Assembly: GCF_030530965.1 (NCBI RefSeq)
Contig: NZ_JAUMTY010000015.1
Span: forward strand, 1-36,582
Length of the DNA stretch: 36,582 bases
Direction of reading: 5' to 3'
Source of the DNA: Corynebacterium sp.
Lineage (GTDB): Bacteria; Actinomycetota; Actinomycetes; Mycobacteriales; Mycobacteriaceae
Within the stretch, counting starts at the first letter, position 1; each line of letters starts with the position of its first letter. The notes under the pieces were generated by a model, which saw only the letters and a list, made by a program, of their open reading frames with translations, was not told the DNA's origin and searched no databases. Of the stretch, positions 8,001 through 16,101 are shown one piece after another. A program made the translations under genes and the position numbers.

Positions 8001-8657
8001 CCGAACTACGTGGCGCAACAGGGAACCTGGTCCGAAGGGGACGTCGACGAGCTACCGCGTGCAGGGCTTCAGCGCCACGTTGCCCAGCGGCTCCGCCGGA
8101 TCAAGGGCCAGTTGGACAACACGCTCACCCCGGCCGACCTGTACTGGCTGCGTCGCGCGGCTGAATCCGACGCCTACGCGTGGAGCACCGAGTTCGGCGT
8201 TGAGCACGACAACACCGCACTCATCGCCGAGTCCAACATCTTCCGCTACCGGCCTTTGTTGGCACCGCTGCGCGTCCGGGTTGGATCGCCTAGTTCGTCG
8301 CCGACTCTCATTCGGGACCTTGTTCGCCTGACGCTGGCGTCGGAAATCTCGGGTACTCCGATGGACGTTTCCGCTACCGCGGAGACCGCCACCGAGCTGG
8401 GCGCCATGGGATTCAGCATCCGTCGTGTGGAAGACGCCACCTACGCAGCCGAAGTGGAAAACGCGGAGTCCGTTCGTGTGCGCACCCTTGGTGACGTCGA
8501 CCCGGCGCTGTACAAAGCGGCGGCGCACTCGGGATCGATTGTCATCGACCACCCGGTTCTTGCCGATGGACGTCGTGAAATTCTGCCATTCCTGCTGGAA
8601 CAAGCGGTATCGATCACAAACCACCGGTTTGGGTACATCAAGGGCCTGACCAACTGA
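5055..8657 (+). CDS. putA: Bifunctional proline dehydrogenase / L-glutamate gamma-semialdehyde dehydrogenase PutA
   Basis: This 1200-residue enzyme oxidises proline to glutamate in two steps: FAD-dependent proline dehydrogenase, then NAD-dependent P5C dehydrogenase. Residues of about 95-500 form the PRODH barrel (KASSVCSQLNPWD, VRIVKGANLSMERV and GAASHNLYT are typical). The aldehyde dehydrogenase domain spans about 530-1010, with the cofactor-site segment TPPWNFPLAIP, catalytic Glu767 in NAETSGKNA and nucleophile Cys801 in GQKCSASS, 34 residues apart as in the ALDH family. The last ~190 residues match the extra C-terminal domain of long PutA types. There is no ribbon-helix-helix repressor domain, so this PutA is not self-regulating. 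The first 20 residues are Lys-rich and disordered. The start is supported by AAGGGAG at 5042-5048. Confidence 0.95.
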   Translation: MSSKHNKSGKKNKKDKKLNATGDEISATTTTASNVDDPNFLKPPPNSHDLDDITDRAIARAHEWLEATNGEQTRKESSSTEQLAALVHDPQGIDFTMGFVDRVARPEDNAVAAKEFSSLGSPFGRKEPLPDFLGPLNTALVSLGALAGQVLPSIVMPIARGYLRKMVGHLVLDANGKALDKLLDDAHANGFRLNINLLGEAVLGEREATRRLDRTIELLRNPKVDYVSIKASSVCSQLNPWDIEGNTRRLKERLRPLYREAVKRTPHPFINMDMEEYKDLDLTIKLFKELMSEDEFMDLEAGIVLQAYLPDTLDALHELIDFAHERVNKGGAPIKVRIVKGANLSMERVDSEIHDWKQTPYLTKAEVDANYLRLLDVALQPEHANAIRIGAASHNLYTVATAHELSVQRGVEDQLDIEMLQGMAPAQARAVRQITGTVILYTPVVHAEDFDVAVSYLVRRLEENGAHQNFLYALFAPDVAGDDDMTPMQEQEKRYLNAVNDRWTTFAGPRRQQDRRQERSAADVSKRVESVPGHFVNEPDTDPSLPANREWALRWLDHDPGPVTSPLITEKSDIDAIVARARSRSSAWGNTSGHDRAEVLDAAANALAAHRGELLAAMTHEANKTVAESDPEISEAIDFARYYAESARALDGVKGSRFTPYSVVLITPPWNFPLAIPMGGVFAALAAGAAVVIKPAPQVVRIAEVAVRILREAGIDEELLQLVNVAENEAGQHLVSHPAVDSIILTGASDTARLFRSWKPQMVINAETSGKNAIIVTPSADPDLAVSDVYKSAFGHAGQKCSASSLVIVVGSVGKSKRFMNQLIDAVETLKVGPGTDISTTMNGIIEPPSDKLMRGLTQLESGEKWLVKPRKLNKEGTLWSPGLRDNVKPGSWYHTHECFGPVLGIMHAATLEEATEWQNSTGYGLTGGLHALDPDEIDWWIDHVEVGNAYVNRGITGAIVQRQSFGGWKASALGSGAKAGGPNYVAQQGTWSEGDVDELPRAGLQRHVAQRLRRIKGQLDNTLTPADLYWLRRAAESDAYAWSTEFGVEHDNTALIAESNIFRYRPLLAPLRVRVGSPSSSPTLIRDLVRLTLASEISGTPMDVSATAETATELGAMGFSIRRVEDATYAAEVENAESVRVRTLGDVDPALYKAAAHSGSIVIDHPVLADGRREILPFLLEQAVSITNHRFGYIKGLTN

Positions 8658-8730
8658 CATCGTTTGTTGGCATGGTTACCGCTAAACTCATCGACACGAC
8701 CAGCTCGCCTCAATGTTGAGATAGGAAGCT

Positions 8731-11700
8731 ATGCCACTACGTCAGTTCTCTAAGGTTCTCGTCGCCAACCGCGGTGAGATCGCCATCCGCGCGTTCCGCG
8801 CAGCACACGAACTCGAGTCCAGCACAGTCGCGGTCTACCCCTGGGAGGATCGACACTCCTCCCACCGCATCAAGGCTGATGAAGCCTACGAAATCGGGGA
8901 AGAAGGCCACCCGGTCAAGGCCTACCTCAACGTCGACGAAATCATCTCCGTCGCCAAAGACTCCGGGGCCGAAGCCATCTACCCCGGCTACGGGTTCCTG
9001 TCCGAGAACCCTGAGCTCGCGCGCGCCTGTGAACGCGAGGGCATCGCGTTCGTCGGCCCCACCGCCGACGTCCTCGATATGACGGGAAACAAAGCCACCG
9101 CTATCCACAACGCGAAAGAGGCTGGGCTGCCCACCCTCGGCGATACCCCCGCCACCGATAACCTCGACGAACTAGAACGCTTGGCCGACGAATCGGACAT
9201 GCCCTACCCGCTCTTCGTCAAAGCCGTTGCCGGGGGCGGCGGGCGCGGTATGCGCCTCATCCCCTCCCGCGACAAACTCCGCGAGCTGTGCGAAACAGCA
9301 TCTAACGAGGCCAAAACCGCCTTCGGCGATCCCACCGTTTTCCTCGAGCAGGCCGTGGTCAACCCGAAGCACATCGAGGTCCAGATCCTTGCCGACGGGC
9401 AAGGCAATGTCGTCCACCTCTTTGAGCGCGACTGCTCCGTGCAGCGTCGCCACCAAAAAGTCGTGGAACTCGCGCCCGCACCGAGTCTGACCCCTGAGCA
9501 GCGCGAGGCCATCTGCACCGACGCGGTGAACTTCGCGCGGCACATCAACTATCGCGGCGCGGGAACCGTCGAATTCCTTGTTGATGAAGACGGCAACCAC
9601 GTGTTCATCGAAATGAACCCCCGCGTGCAGGTCGAGCACACGGTCACTGAGGAAATCACGGATATCGACATTGTCCGGGCACAGCTGCAGATCGCGGCGG
9701 GTGCGTCGCTGCCCGAGATCGGGCTGACCCAGGATACGATTTCTTTCCACGGTGCCGCGATGCAATGCCGCATCACCACCGAGGACCCGGCCAACGACTT
9801 CCGCCCCGACACCGGGTACATCACGGCCTACAGGTCGCCGGGTGGTTCCGGTATTCGCCTCGACGGGGGTACTGCCACAGGTGCCGAGGTCACCGGGCAC
9901 TTCGATTCGCTCCTGGTCAAGCTCACGTGCCGCGGGCGGGACTTCGACTCCGCTGTCCATCGTGCCCGGCGCGCGCTCGACGAGTTCCGCATTCGGGGTG
10001 TGGCGACGAACATCCGGTTCCTTCGCGGTGTTCTGGATAACCCGGATTTCCGTGCGGGCAATTTCACCACGTCGTTTATCGCGGATCACCCCGATCTGCT
10101 CACGACCAAGCCGTACGCCAACCGCGCCGACAAAATCATGCGGTACTTGGGCACTGTGACGGTGAACAAGCCGAACGGTGAGCGCGCGACCACTCTCAAC
10201 CCGGCAGATAAATTGCCGACGCTGGACACGTCGGCTCCGCTGCCCGAGGGATCACGCGACCGGCTCCTGAAACTCGGCCCTGAGAAATTCGCGCAGGAGC
10301 TGCGGCAGTGTCGCGGTGTTGCTGTGACGGATACGACGTTCCGTGATGCGCACCAGTCGTTGCTGGCCACGCGCGTCCGTACCAACGACCTCGTTGCCGC
10401 CGCGGGCCATGTTGCGCGCACGACACCTCAGCTTCTGTCCGTCGAGGCGTGGGGCGGCGCCACCTATGACGTCGCCATGCGGTTCCTCAAGGAGGATCCG
10501 TGGGCGCGGCTGGATCGCCTGCGCCAAGCGATGCCGAACGTGTGTATCCAGATGCTGCTCCGCGGGCGCAACACCGTCGGATATACCCCCTACCCCGAGA
10601 CCGTCACGAAGGCGTTCGTGAAGGAAGCCGCCGCGTCTGGCGTCGATATTTTCCGAATTTTCGACGCCCTGAACGACGTGAGCCAGATGAAGGCCGCGAT
10701 CGACGCCGTCCGGGAAACCGGGACCGCGGTGGCGGAAGTGGCGATGAGCTACGCCGGCAACGTCGCCGACCCCAACGAAAAGCTCTACACGCTGGATTAT
10801 TACATGAATCTGGCGCACACGATCGTGGACGCGGGCGCGCATATTCTGGCGATCAAGGACATGGCGGGGCTGCTCCGCCCCGAGGCGGCGCGCATGCTTG
10901 TCACCGCGCTGCGTAAGGAATTTGACCTGCCGATCCACATTCATACGCATGACACTGCCGGCGGATCACTGGCCACGTACATGGCTGCGTGGGAGGCCGG
11001 TGCGGACGCTATCGATGGCGCGTCGGCTCCTATGGCGGGAACGACCTCGCAGCCGTCGCTGTCGGCCATCGTCGCAGCTACGGCGAACACGAAGTACGAC
11101 ACTGGCCTGGACCTTGCGGCCGTGAGTGCGTTGGAACCGTACTGGGAGGGCGTGCGCTCGGTGTACGCTCCGTTCGACAAGGGGCTCGCTGCCCCGACGG
11201 GCCGGGTGTACAACCACGAAATCCCTGGTGGCCAGCTGACGAACCTCCGCGCGCAGGCGACGGCGCTGGGCTTGGAGCACAACTTCGAGCAAATTGAGGA
11301 CGCGTATGCCGCGGCCGATAAGATGCTCGGGCACCTGGTGAAGGTGACGCCGTCGTCCAAGGTGGTCGGTGACCTCGCGTTACAGCTGGTCGGGGCGGGT
11401 ATCGATCCGGCCGACTTCGCTGCAAACCCGAATGACTATGACATCCCGGACTCGGTCATCGGGTTCCTCAACGGCGAGCTGGGGACGCCGCCCGGTGGGT
11501 GGCCCGAGCCGTTCCGCACCCAGGCGCTCAAGGGTCGGGAGAAGACGCCGGAGATCACGCCGGTATCGTCCGAGGATGAGGAGCATTTGAATGGGTCGTC
11601 GGAGGATCGCCGGAACACGCTGAATCGACTGCTCTTCCCCGGACCCGCGGCCGATTTCGATACCCACCGCAACGAATATGGCGAGGTCAGCCGCCTATCC

Positions 11701-12132
11701 ACGAACCAGTTCTTCTTCGGCCTCTACCCGAACGAAGAACAAAAGATTCAGTTGGCTAAGGGCATCGACCTTATTGTGCAGCTGCAGTCCATTTCGGAGC
11801 CCGACGCGCGCGGCGTGCGGACCGTCATGTGCTTCCTCAATGGTGAGCTGCGCCCCGTCTTTGTTCGCGACGAATCCGTCGAAGCCGACGTCAACCCCGC
11901 GGAGAAAGCCGACCGCTCCAACCCCGGCCACGTGGCCGCACCCTACGCGGGCAATGTCACGGTGACCGTGAACGAAGGTGACGCTGTTCACGCCGGCGAC
12001 AAGATCGCGGTGATCGAGGCGATGAAGATGGAGGCCAGCATCACGGCCCCCGTTGATGGAACCATCGAGCGCATTATTTCCGACGGGACCTTCCACGTTG
12101 ATGGTGGGGACCTCGTGGTGGTTATTTCGTAG
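8731..12132 (+). CDS. pyc: Pyruvate carboxylase
   Basis: This 1133-residue biotin enzyme carboxylates pyruvate to oxaloacetate using ATP and bicarbonate, an anaplerotic reaction. The order is a biotin carboxylase domain (about 1-455, with the ATP-grasp glycine loop AVAGGGGRGMR and VQVEHTVTEE), a carboxyltransferase domain (about 530-800, with DTTFRDAHQSLLATR, the probable carbamylated Lys709 in LAIKDMAGLL and metal-binding HIHTHD), the allosteric/PYC region, and a biotin carboxyl carrier domain ending the chain, with the biotin attachment Lys1099 in EAMKMEAS. The length is normal for the single-chain form. AGGA lies just before the ATG at 8731. The gene starts 73 bp after putA in the same direction, and independent promotion is likely. 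Confidence 0.97.
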   Translation: MPLRQFSKVLVANRGEIAIRAFRAAHELESSTVAVYPWEDRHSSHRIKADEAYEIGEEGHPVKAYLNVDEIISVAKDSGAEAIYPGYGFLSENPELARACEREGIAFVGPTADVLDMTGNKATAIHNAKEAGLPTLGDTPATDNLDELERLADESDMPYPLFVKAVAGGGGRGMRLIPSRDKLRELCETASNEAKTAFGDPTVFLEQAVVNPKHIEVQILADGQGNVVHLFERDCSVQRRHQKVVELAPAPSLTPEQREAICTDAVNFARHINYRGAGTVEFLVDEDGNHVFIEMNPRVQVEHTVTEEITDIDIVRAQLQIAAGASLPEIGLTQDTISFHGAAMQCRITTEDPANDFRPDTGYITAYRSPGGSGIRLDGGTATGAEVTGHFDSLLVKLTCRGRDFDSAVHRARRALDEFRIRGVATNIRFLRGVLDNPDFRAGNFTTSFIADHPDLLTTKPYANRADKIMRYLGTVTVNKPNGERATTLNPADKLPTLDTSAPLPEGSRDRLLKLGPEKFAQELRQCRGVAVTDTTFRDAHQSLLATRVRTNDLVAAAGHVARTTPQLLSVEAWGGATYDVAMRFLKEDPWARLDRLRQAMPNVCIQMLLRGRNTVGYTPYPETVTKAFVKEAAASGVDIFRIFDALNDVSQMKAAIDAVRETGTAVAEVAMSYAGNVADPNEKLYTLDYYMNLAHTIVDAGAHILAIKDMAGLLRPEAARMLVTALRKEFDLPIHIHTHDTAGGSLATYMAAWEAGADAIDGASAPMAGTTSQPSLSAIVAATANTKYDTGLDLAAVSALEPYWEGVRSVYAPFDKGLAAPTGRVYNHEIPGGQLTNLRAQATALGLEHNFEQIEDAYAAADKMLGHLVKVTPSSKVVGDLALQLVGAGIDPADFAANPNDYDIPDSVIGFLNGELGTPPGGWPEPFRTQALKGREKTPEITPVSSEDEEHLNGSSEDRRNTLNRLLFPGPAADFDTHRNEYGEVSRLSTNQFFFGLYPNEEQKIQLAKGIDLIVQLQSISEPDARGVRTVMCFLNGELRPVFVRDESVEADVNPAEKADRSNPGHVAAPYAGNVTVTVNEGDAVHAGDKIAVIEAMKMEASITAPVDGTIERIISDGTFHVDGGDLVVVIS

Positions 12133-12141
12133 CGCGCGACG

Positions 12142-12190
12142 AAAAGCGGCCCCGCGTCGGGCGACCGGGTCGTTCCCCGCGTCGGGCCGC
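12142..12190 (-). terminator. Rho-independent terminator of the dnaJ-hspR-flavohaemoglobin unit
   Basis: GCGGCCC at 12146-12152 and GGGCCGC at 12184-12190 form a perfect 7-bp stem. On the minus strand it is followed directly by TTTTC. An inner GACC/GGTC stem and a 13-bp direct repeat (CCCCGCGTCGGGC at 12150 and 12175) lie in the loop. It begins right after the flavohaemoglobin stop codon and may also slow transcription coming from pyc. Confidence 0.65.
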
Positions 12191-13498
12191 CTACGAGGTC
12201 ATGGTGATCAGCGCCGGGTTCATGCCCGACGCCATGAGCTTCCGTTTGATGTCCCCCACTATCGTCTTCGGCCCCGCCAACAGCGTTTCATGGCCGAGCC
12301 ATGGGCCGCGCGCCATAACGTCGTCGGCAAGTGAAATACCCTCCCGAACAGTGAAATCGCGCGGCGCGACAGCGTAGGCCGACATGCGGGCGAACTGATC
12401 TTCCTCCGCATGCATCGTCGATGGGTGCACGGTCAGCCAGTCCATGGCCGTGTCGAATGACCAGAGCGTCCGGAGTTCGTACAGGTCGCTGGGGTATTCG
12501 GCGCCGAAGAACAGGTGCGTCTGCGGCGGCGACGGTTTCGACGCAAGGTCGAGGATGATCGCGCGAATCGCCGCCAGGTGGGCACCGTGGGCCACCATCA
12601 ATACGGGACGCGAGCCGTCGAGAAGATCAACCGTCATGGAGCCGCGCGCGGCGCCGATCTCCCACACGTCGCCAGGGCGAGTCATGCGGGCGAGGTCAAA
12701 AACCAGCGCTGAGCTGCCGGTTAGCGCCTGCTGCCCGGCCCCTTCGAGCCGTGGCACTTCCAGATGAAACTCGATCAGCCCGTCGTCGCTGTGCGGGATG
12801 GCGGGCGCCAGCCACTTCCGCTTACCCGACGACTGCGGCGCCAGGACCGGCACCAACTGCCCGGCGCGGTACGGAATCGGCGAATCCGCGGCGAGCCGGA
12901 CGACCGTGATGGCGTCGGACCGGTGGTCCACATCCAGCACGGTGGCACCCCAACGCACGGGGACCTCGCTGTATTCGGCGGCACCTTCCTCCAAGAGGCC
13001 GATGATCTGGCCGGTTGCCATCGCGAAAAGCTCGAATTCTTCCGACGTGACCTGCGGCGCGATTATCTCGCGACCGGCGTCGATAATGGCGTCACCCATC
13101 GCAACATAGTCGGGGGCTTCGACGCCGAAGCTGCGGTGGTCCTCGGCGAGGTGCCGGAGGAAACGCCTCGTGCGTCGATCCAACCCATTCCCTGTTGCCT
13201 GCTTGGCGTAGACGTGCACCAGCGCACGCCGAAAACTGGGCTTAATCTGCGACAAGTCCGCCGGGAGCCGCCGGATAAACGAGGGACGGCGGGCGAAAAG
13301 ATGAGTAAACACGGCGTCGACGAAGCGCGACCCGTCAGTTTGAAGGACAGTGACCACGGGGACCAGAGATGCTTCGTGGACTCCGGCGGTGGCGTCGGCG
13401 TGTGGCGTCGCCTCGGAGTTTTGCGCCACACCGTTGTCAGTGGCGTCACCATCCTGCGTCACGGAGTCATGGCCGCGCGGCCGGCTACCTTCTATCAC
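12191..13498 (-). CDS. Flavohaemoglobin-like protein (globin plus degenerate ferredoxin-reductase domain)
   Basis: This 435-residue protein has a ~45-residue low-complexity N-terminus, a globin domain at about 45-180 and a reductase-like domain at about 185-435. The proximal haem histidine appears conserved as His121 in AEDHRSFGVEAPDY. In the reductase part, RAGQLVPVLAP aligns with the usual RPGQYxSV strand, but the RxYS FAD motif is not present (RKWLAP instead). The pyridine-nucleotide GxGxTP loop is replaced by AHGAHLAAI, while the end motif LLAGPKTIVGDIKRKL is kept. Classical flavohaemoglobins detoxify nitric oxide; the losses suggest altered cofactor use, as in mycobacterial type II flavohaemoglobins. 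The start overlaps hspR by 14 bp, so it is the third gene of the dnaJ-hspR unit. Confidence 0.8.
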   Translation of the reverse strand: MIEGSRPRGHDSVTQDGDATDNGVAQNSEATPHADATAGVHEASLVPVVTVLQTDGSRFVDAVFTHLFARRPSFIRRLPADLSQIKPSFRRALVHVYAKQATGNGLDRRTRRFLRHLAEDHRSFGVEAPDYVAMGDAIIDAGREIIAPQVTSEEFELFAMATGQIIGLLEEGAAEYSEVPVRWGATVLDVDHRSDAITVVRLAADSPIPYRAGQLVPVLAPQSSGKRKWLAPAIPHSDDGLIEFHLEVPRLEGAGQQALTGSSALVFDLARMTRPGDVWEIGAARGSMTVDLLDGSRPVLMVAHGAHLAAIRAIILDLASKPSPPQTHLFFGAEYPSDLYELRTLWSFDTAMDWLTVHPSTMHAEEDQFARMSAYAVAPRDFTVREGISLADDVMARGPWLGHETLLAGPKTIVGDIKRKLMASGMNPALITMTS

Positions 13499-14072
13499 GC
13501 CTATCCTTTCTACGGCGAGCCCCCGGTTCCCACATCACAACAGCGGTAGACCGAGGCACATGCACGATTTCCCCACGTGACCTGCCGTGTTGAGCTTCCA
13601 TACGAGCCAACCGCTCCCGAAGCTGGTGGTTCTCCGCCTGCAGCTCATCCACCTGAGACTTCAGGTCAATGATCGCCCGTATCCCCGCGAGGTTAACACC
13701 ATCTTCGTGAGAAAGCTTCTGTATTTCGCGAAGCATCTCAATGTCATCCGGCGAGTATCGACGCCCACCTCCGCGCGTCCGCTCGGGCGTGACCAGCCCC
13801 ATGCGGTCGTAGGTGCGGAGCGTCTGAGCGTGGAGTCCGGTCAGTTCCGCTGCCACCGAAATGACATACACTTCTTCCCGACGTACCTCGTCCAGTGGCT
13901 GCCTATTTCCTCTGGTGTGGGTTTGCCGGGACGTTTCGCTGGTCGCGCGGTTTTCGCCGCCAGTTCCGCCAGCTCCGCCGGTCGCGCCAGCGCCAGCCCC
14001 ACGCGTTCCGCCAGCTCCGCCAGCGCTCGAGGGGCCCGACGTATTGCGTCGTCGATCAGAGTTCGAAGCCAT
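13485..14072 (-). CDS. hspR: Heat-shock repressor HspR (MerR family)
   Basis: This 195-residue cytoplasmic DNA-binding protein represses chaperone genes by binding HAIR inverted repeats, with DnaK as co-repressor in known actinobacteria. The MerR-type winged helix-turn-helix is clear at about 68-140: VYVISVAAELTGLHAQTLRTYDR then GLVTPERTRGGGRRYS. A dimerising coiled coil follows (LKSQVDELQAENHQLRERL). It has an extra ~55-residue Gly/Ala/Thr-rich N-terminal extension and a basic tail (RRRKDRRDRR). The start is well supported by AAGGAGGGG 7-8 nt upstream, which overlaps the end of dnaJ; only 3 nt separate the dnaJ stop from this ATG. HAIR-like sites upstream of dnaJ and dnaK are the likely targets, so it would also autoregulate. 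Confidence 0.95.
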   Translation of the reverse strand: MASNSDRRRNTSGPSSAGGAGGTRGAGAGATGGAGGTGGENRATSETSRQTHTRGNRQPLDEVRREEVYVISVAAELTGLHAQTLRTYDRMGLVTPERTRGGGRRYSPDDIEMLREIQKLSHEDGVNLAGIRAIIDLKSQVDELQAENHQLRERLARMEAQHGRSRGEIVHVPRSTAVVMWEPGARRRKDRRDRR

Positions 14073-14075
14073 GAC

Positions 14076-15323
14076 TTACCCCTCCTTCCCTGGCCAGTTA
14101 GCGCGCGGGTCAAAGCCCAGGCGCTTCTCTTCGGCCACGTAACTACGGAGCGCAGAGGCAGCCCCTTCGTCCAGCTTCGGCGGAACCGCCACCTTCACCG
14201 TCACGAGGAGGTCGCCATTCTTCTGATTCCGCTTCGGCACACCGCGGCCACGAACACGCAGCGTACGGCCGTCGTTAGTGCCCGCGGGGATCTTGACGCG
14301 AACCTTGTTGTCCAGCGTCGGCACTGTGACAACCCCGCCCAACGCGAGCTCAGAAAAACTAACCGGGACGGTGACGCGCAGGTCGTCGCCCTTGCGAGTG
14401 AAGAGCTTGTCCGGCCGCACATGTACGGTGACGAACAAATCGCCCGCCGGACGGCCGCGCATTCCTGCCTCGCCCTGACCAGCTAAGCGAACCTTCTGGC
14501 CGTCGACAACGCCCGACGGCACACGCACGGTAATCGTCCGAGTGCGGTTGGTCACACCGCTGCCTTTGCAGGCCGGGCAGGGATCGTCGATCTTGGTGCC
14601 CGTGCCGCCGCAATCGGAACACGGCCGCGACAACCCGAACGCGCCACGATTGTCGGACACAACACCTTTGCCATTACACGTCGAACATGTATGCGGCGAC
14701 GTCCCAGGTTTGGCGCCCGAACCGTGGCACTCCTGGCACGACGAGGGGTTCGTCAAGCGGATCGGCACCGTGGCGCCTTTGGTGGCCTCGCGGAAATCCA
14801 ACGTAATTTCCGTTTCGACGTCGGCGCCGCGCAAGTTGCGCTGGCCACGGCTGGCGGCAGCAGACGCGCTACCCCGGCCGTTGAAGAGGTCGCCGAGGAT
14901 ATCGCCGATGCCCCCGCCGGACCCGCCGCCGAACAGGTCGGACGCGGAGAAGCCGCTGCCCGTGTCGTAATTGCTAAATGTGGTGCGGAAGCCGCCCGAC
15001 GACCCGTATTGGCCGCCGAATCCGCCCGAGTTAAAGCCGCCGTTATTGAAGCCGCTGCCACCGAAGCCACCGAGGCCGCCAGAAGCGAGCATGTCCTTCA
15101 ATTCGTCGTATTCCTTGCGCTTTTTGGCATCGCCGACGACGGAATACGCCTCGCTGGCTTGCTTAAACCGCTCCTCCGCAGCGGAGTCGCCCGGGTGACT
15201 GTCCGGGTGATTATCCCGCGCGATCTTGCGGTACGCCTTCTTAATCTCGTCCTCGCTAGCGCTGCGGGAAACTCCTAAGTCCTTGTAATAATCCTTCTCT
15301 GCCCATTCTCGTTGAGCCGTCAT
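14076..15323 (-). CDS. dnaJ: Chaperone protein DnaJ (Hsp40)
   Basis: This 415-residue type I Hsp40 delivers unfolded proteins to DnaK and stimulates its ATPase. The J domain (1-75) has HPD at 39-41. A Gly/Phe/Ser-rich linker with GGFNSGGFGG-like repeats covers about 82-150. The zinc domain has four CxxC pairs, at Cys196/199, 213/216, 235/238 and 249/252, all intact. The C-terminal substrate domains follow. The presence of hspR directly downstream identifies it as the HspR-linked paralogue. The ATG at 15323 has AAGAAGG upstream. A SigH-type promoter and a HAIR-like operator lie 285-345 bp upstream. Confidence 0.96.
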   Translation of the reverse strand: MTAQREWAEKDYYKDLGVSRSASEDEIKKAYRKIARDNHPDSHPGDSAAEERFKQASEAYSVVGDAKKRKEYDELKDMLASGGLGGFGGSGFNNGGFNSGGFGGQYGSSGGFRTTFSNYDTGSGFSASDLFGGGSGGGIGDILGDLFNGRGSASAAASRGQRNLRGADVETEITLDFREATKGATVPIRLTNPSSCQECHGSGAKPGTSPHTCSTCNGKGVVSDNRGAFGLSRPCSDCGGTGTKIDDPCPACKGSGVTNRTRTITVRVPSGVVDGQKVRLAGQGEAGMRGRPAGDLFVTVHVRPDKLFTRKGDDLRVTVPVSFSELALGGVVTVPTLDNKVRVKIPAGTNDGRTLRVRGRGVPKRNQKNGDLLVTVKVAVPPKLDEGAASALRSYVAEEKRLGFDPRANWPGKEG

Positions 15324-15607
15324 GTTTGCCTTCTTCCGCTAATTGTCGCTTTGTTGCTTGCTACTGTTGTTATCTTGTGTTGGCTGGTGGGGTTGATGCG
15401 CCGTGGGGCGTGTGGGATGCCACGTGGCGCGTTATGGCGTTGCGGCACCTCGCGTTGTGTTAGCCGATCGCTTCCGGCCATCTAACCGCCCGGCTGACGT
15501 CGGTGTTTGTGCCCGTGGTTCCGGACGCGCGGTAACCGTCGGCGCATGCCAAAACCGCAGGGCAAACTATCGCCACCACGCACGTGGCTTGCTCACCAAC
15601 CCTCAAG

Positions 15608-15628
15608 GTTGAGTCTAGTAGACTTAAC
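15608..15628 (-). promoter_or_regulatory. HAIR-like HspR operator upstream of dnaJ
   Basis: The site reads GTTGAGT-N7-ACTTAAC, against the HspR consensus CTTGAGT-N7-ACTCAAG: 6/7 and 5/7 arm matches with exact N7 spacing. It lies just downstream of the transcription start predicted from the SigH-type promoter, a good position for repression. Overlapping it at 15604-15613 is CAAGGTTGAG, which also occurs in the dnaK upstream region. Confidence 0.65.
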
Positions 15629-15642
15629 TTTACATTGGGAAT

Positions 15643-15668
15643 AACGGCTTAAACAGGGAAAATATTCC
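15643..15668 (-). promoter_or_regulatory. SigH-type promoter of dnaJ-hspR
   Basis: On the minus strand GGAAT (15664-15668) and GTT (15643-15645) are separated by exactly 18 bp. This fits the corynebacterial SigH consensus GGAA(T)-N16-20-GTT. The dnaK unit has the same architecture with the same spacing. The transcription start would fall near 15635, giving a leader of about 310 nt. Confidence 0.6.
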
Positions 15669-15732
15669 AGGCTCGAGCCAGATTTTCGAGGCCGGAGCTT
15701 GAACCGGCCAATCTCACGATTCAGCCCTGGAT

Positions 15733-15968
15733 AAAGTGCGGCGGGGCAAAGAACCGGCGAATAAGGTACGGCCGGGAATCACAAAGCCGGCGAGTCACAC
15801 GCTTGAGAGCCGTCGGGCGTCGTCCCGGCCTGAGTGGAGCGTGAAAACTACGGGGAATATTGGGACGTTTTAAAAGTGCGGAGGTATATGGGCGAAAATC
15901 GGCCGAAAATTGACCATATTCCCCCACAGTTTTCACATAGACCCGCCATATACCGCCGCAGTTTTAGG
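15733..15968. repeat. Six-copy imperfect ~23-bp motif, four direct and two inverted
   Basis: Plus-strand cores are AAAGTGCGG (15733), AAGGTACGG (15763), AAACTACGG (15845) and AAAGTGCGG (15873). Minus-strand cores are AAACTGTGG (15924-15932) and AAACTGCGG (15956-15964). The best copies extend to about AAAACTGCGGNGGTATATGG. The last four flank a CGGCCG centre at 15900-15905 almost symmetrically: the R1 (15841-15864) sequence matches the complement of 15912-15936, and R2 (15869-15893) matches the complement of 15945-15968. Spacing within pairs is 28-32 bp, close to three helical turns. I recognise no known regulator, origin or mobile element. Confidence 0.65.
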
Positions 15969-16066
15969 CGCTAAGCACGGAAGGGGCCTGGACCGGGCGT
16001 TCCCCACCTAAAAAAAGCCCAGCTCAGCCCCCATGAAAACCGGACACCAGGCGCCATCCCCGCCAA

Positions 16067-16101
16067 CTAAATCTCAGATCGCTCCCCCCGCAGAGATTTA
16101 G
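16067..16101 (-). terminator. Perfect 9-bp hairpin overlapping the EIIC stop codon
   Basis: CTAAATCTC (16067-16075) and GAGATTTAG (16093-16101) are exact complements around a 17-nt loop. The right arm contains the TAA stop of the EIIC gene. There is no T-tract immediately after it; a T7 run occurs only about 50 nt further on (16009-16015). It may act as an mRNA 3'-end stabiliser or an imperfect terminator. Confidence 0.4.

Larger units (their letters stand above)
15324..16097. other. 774-bp non-coding region upstream of dnaJ
   Basis: No protein-like reading frame is visible. From right to left it holds the hairpin at the end of the EIIC gene (16067-16101), a T7 run on the minus strand (16009-16015), the six-copy repeat array (15733-15968), a SigH-type promoter (15643-15668), a HAIR-like operator (15608-15628) and a ~280-nt untranslated leader of dnaJ. 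The leader area around 15360-15600 shows nothing I can name. Confidence 0.5.
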
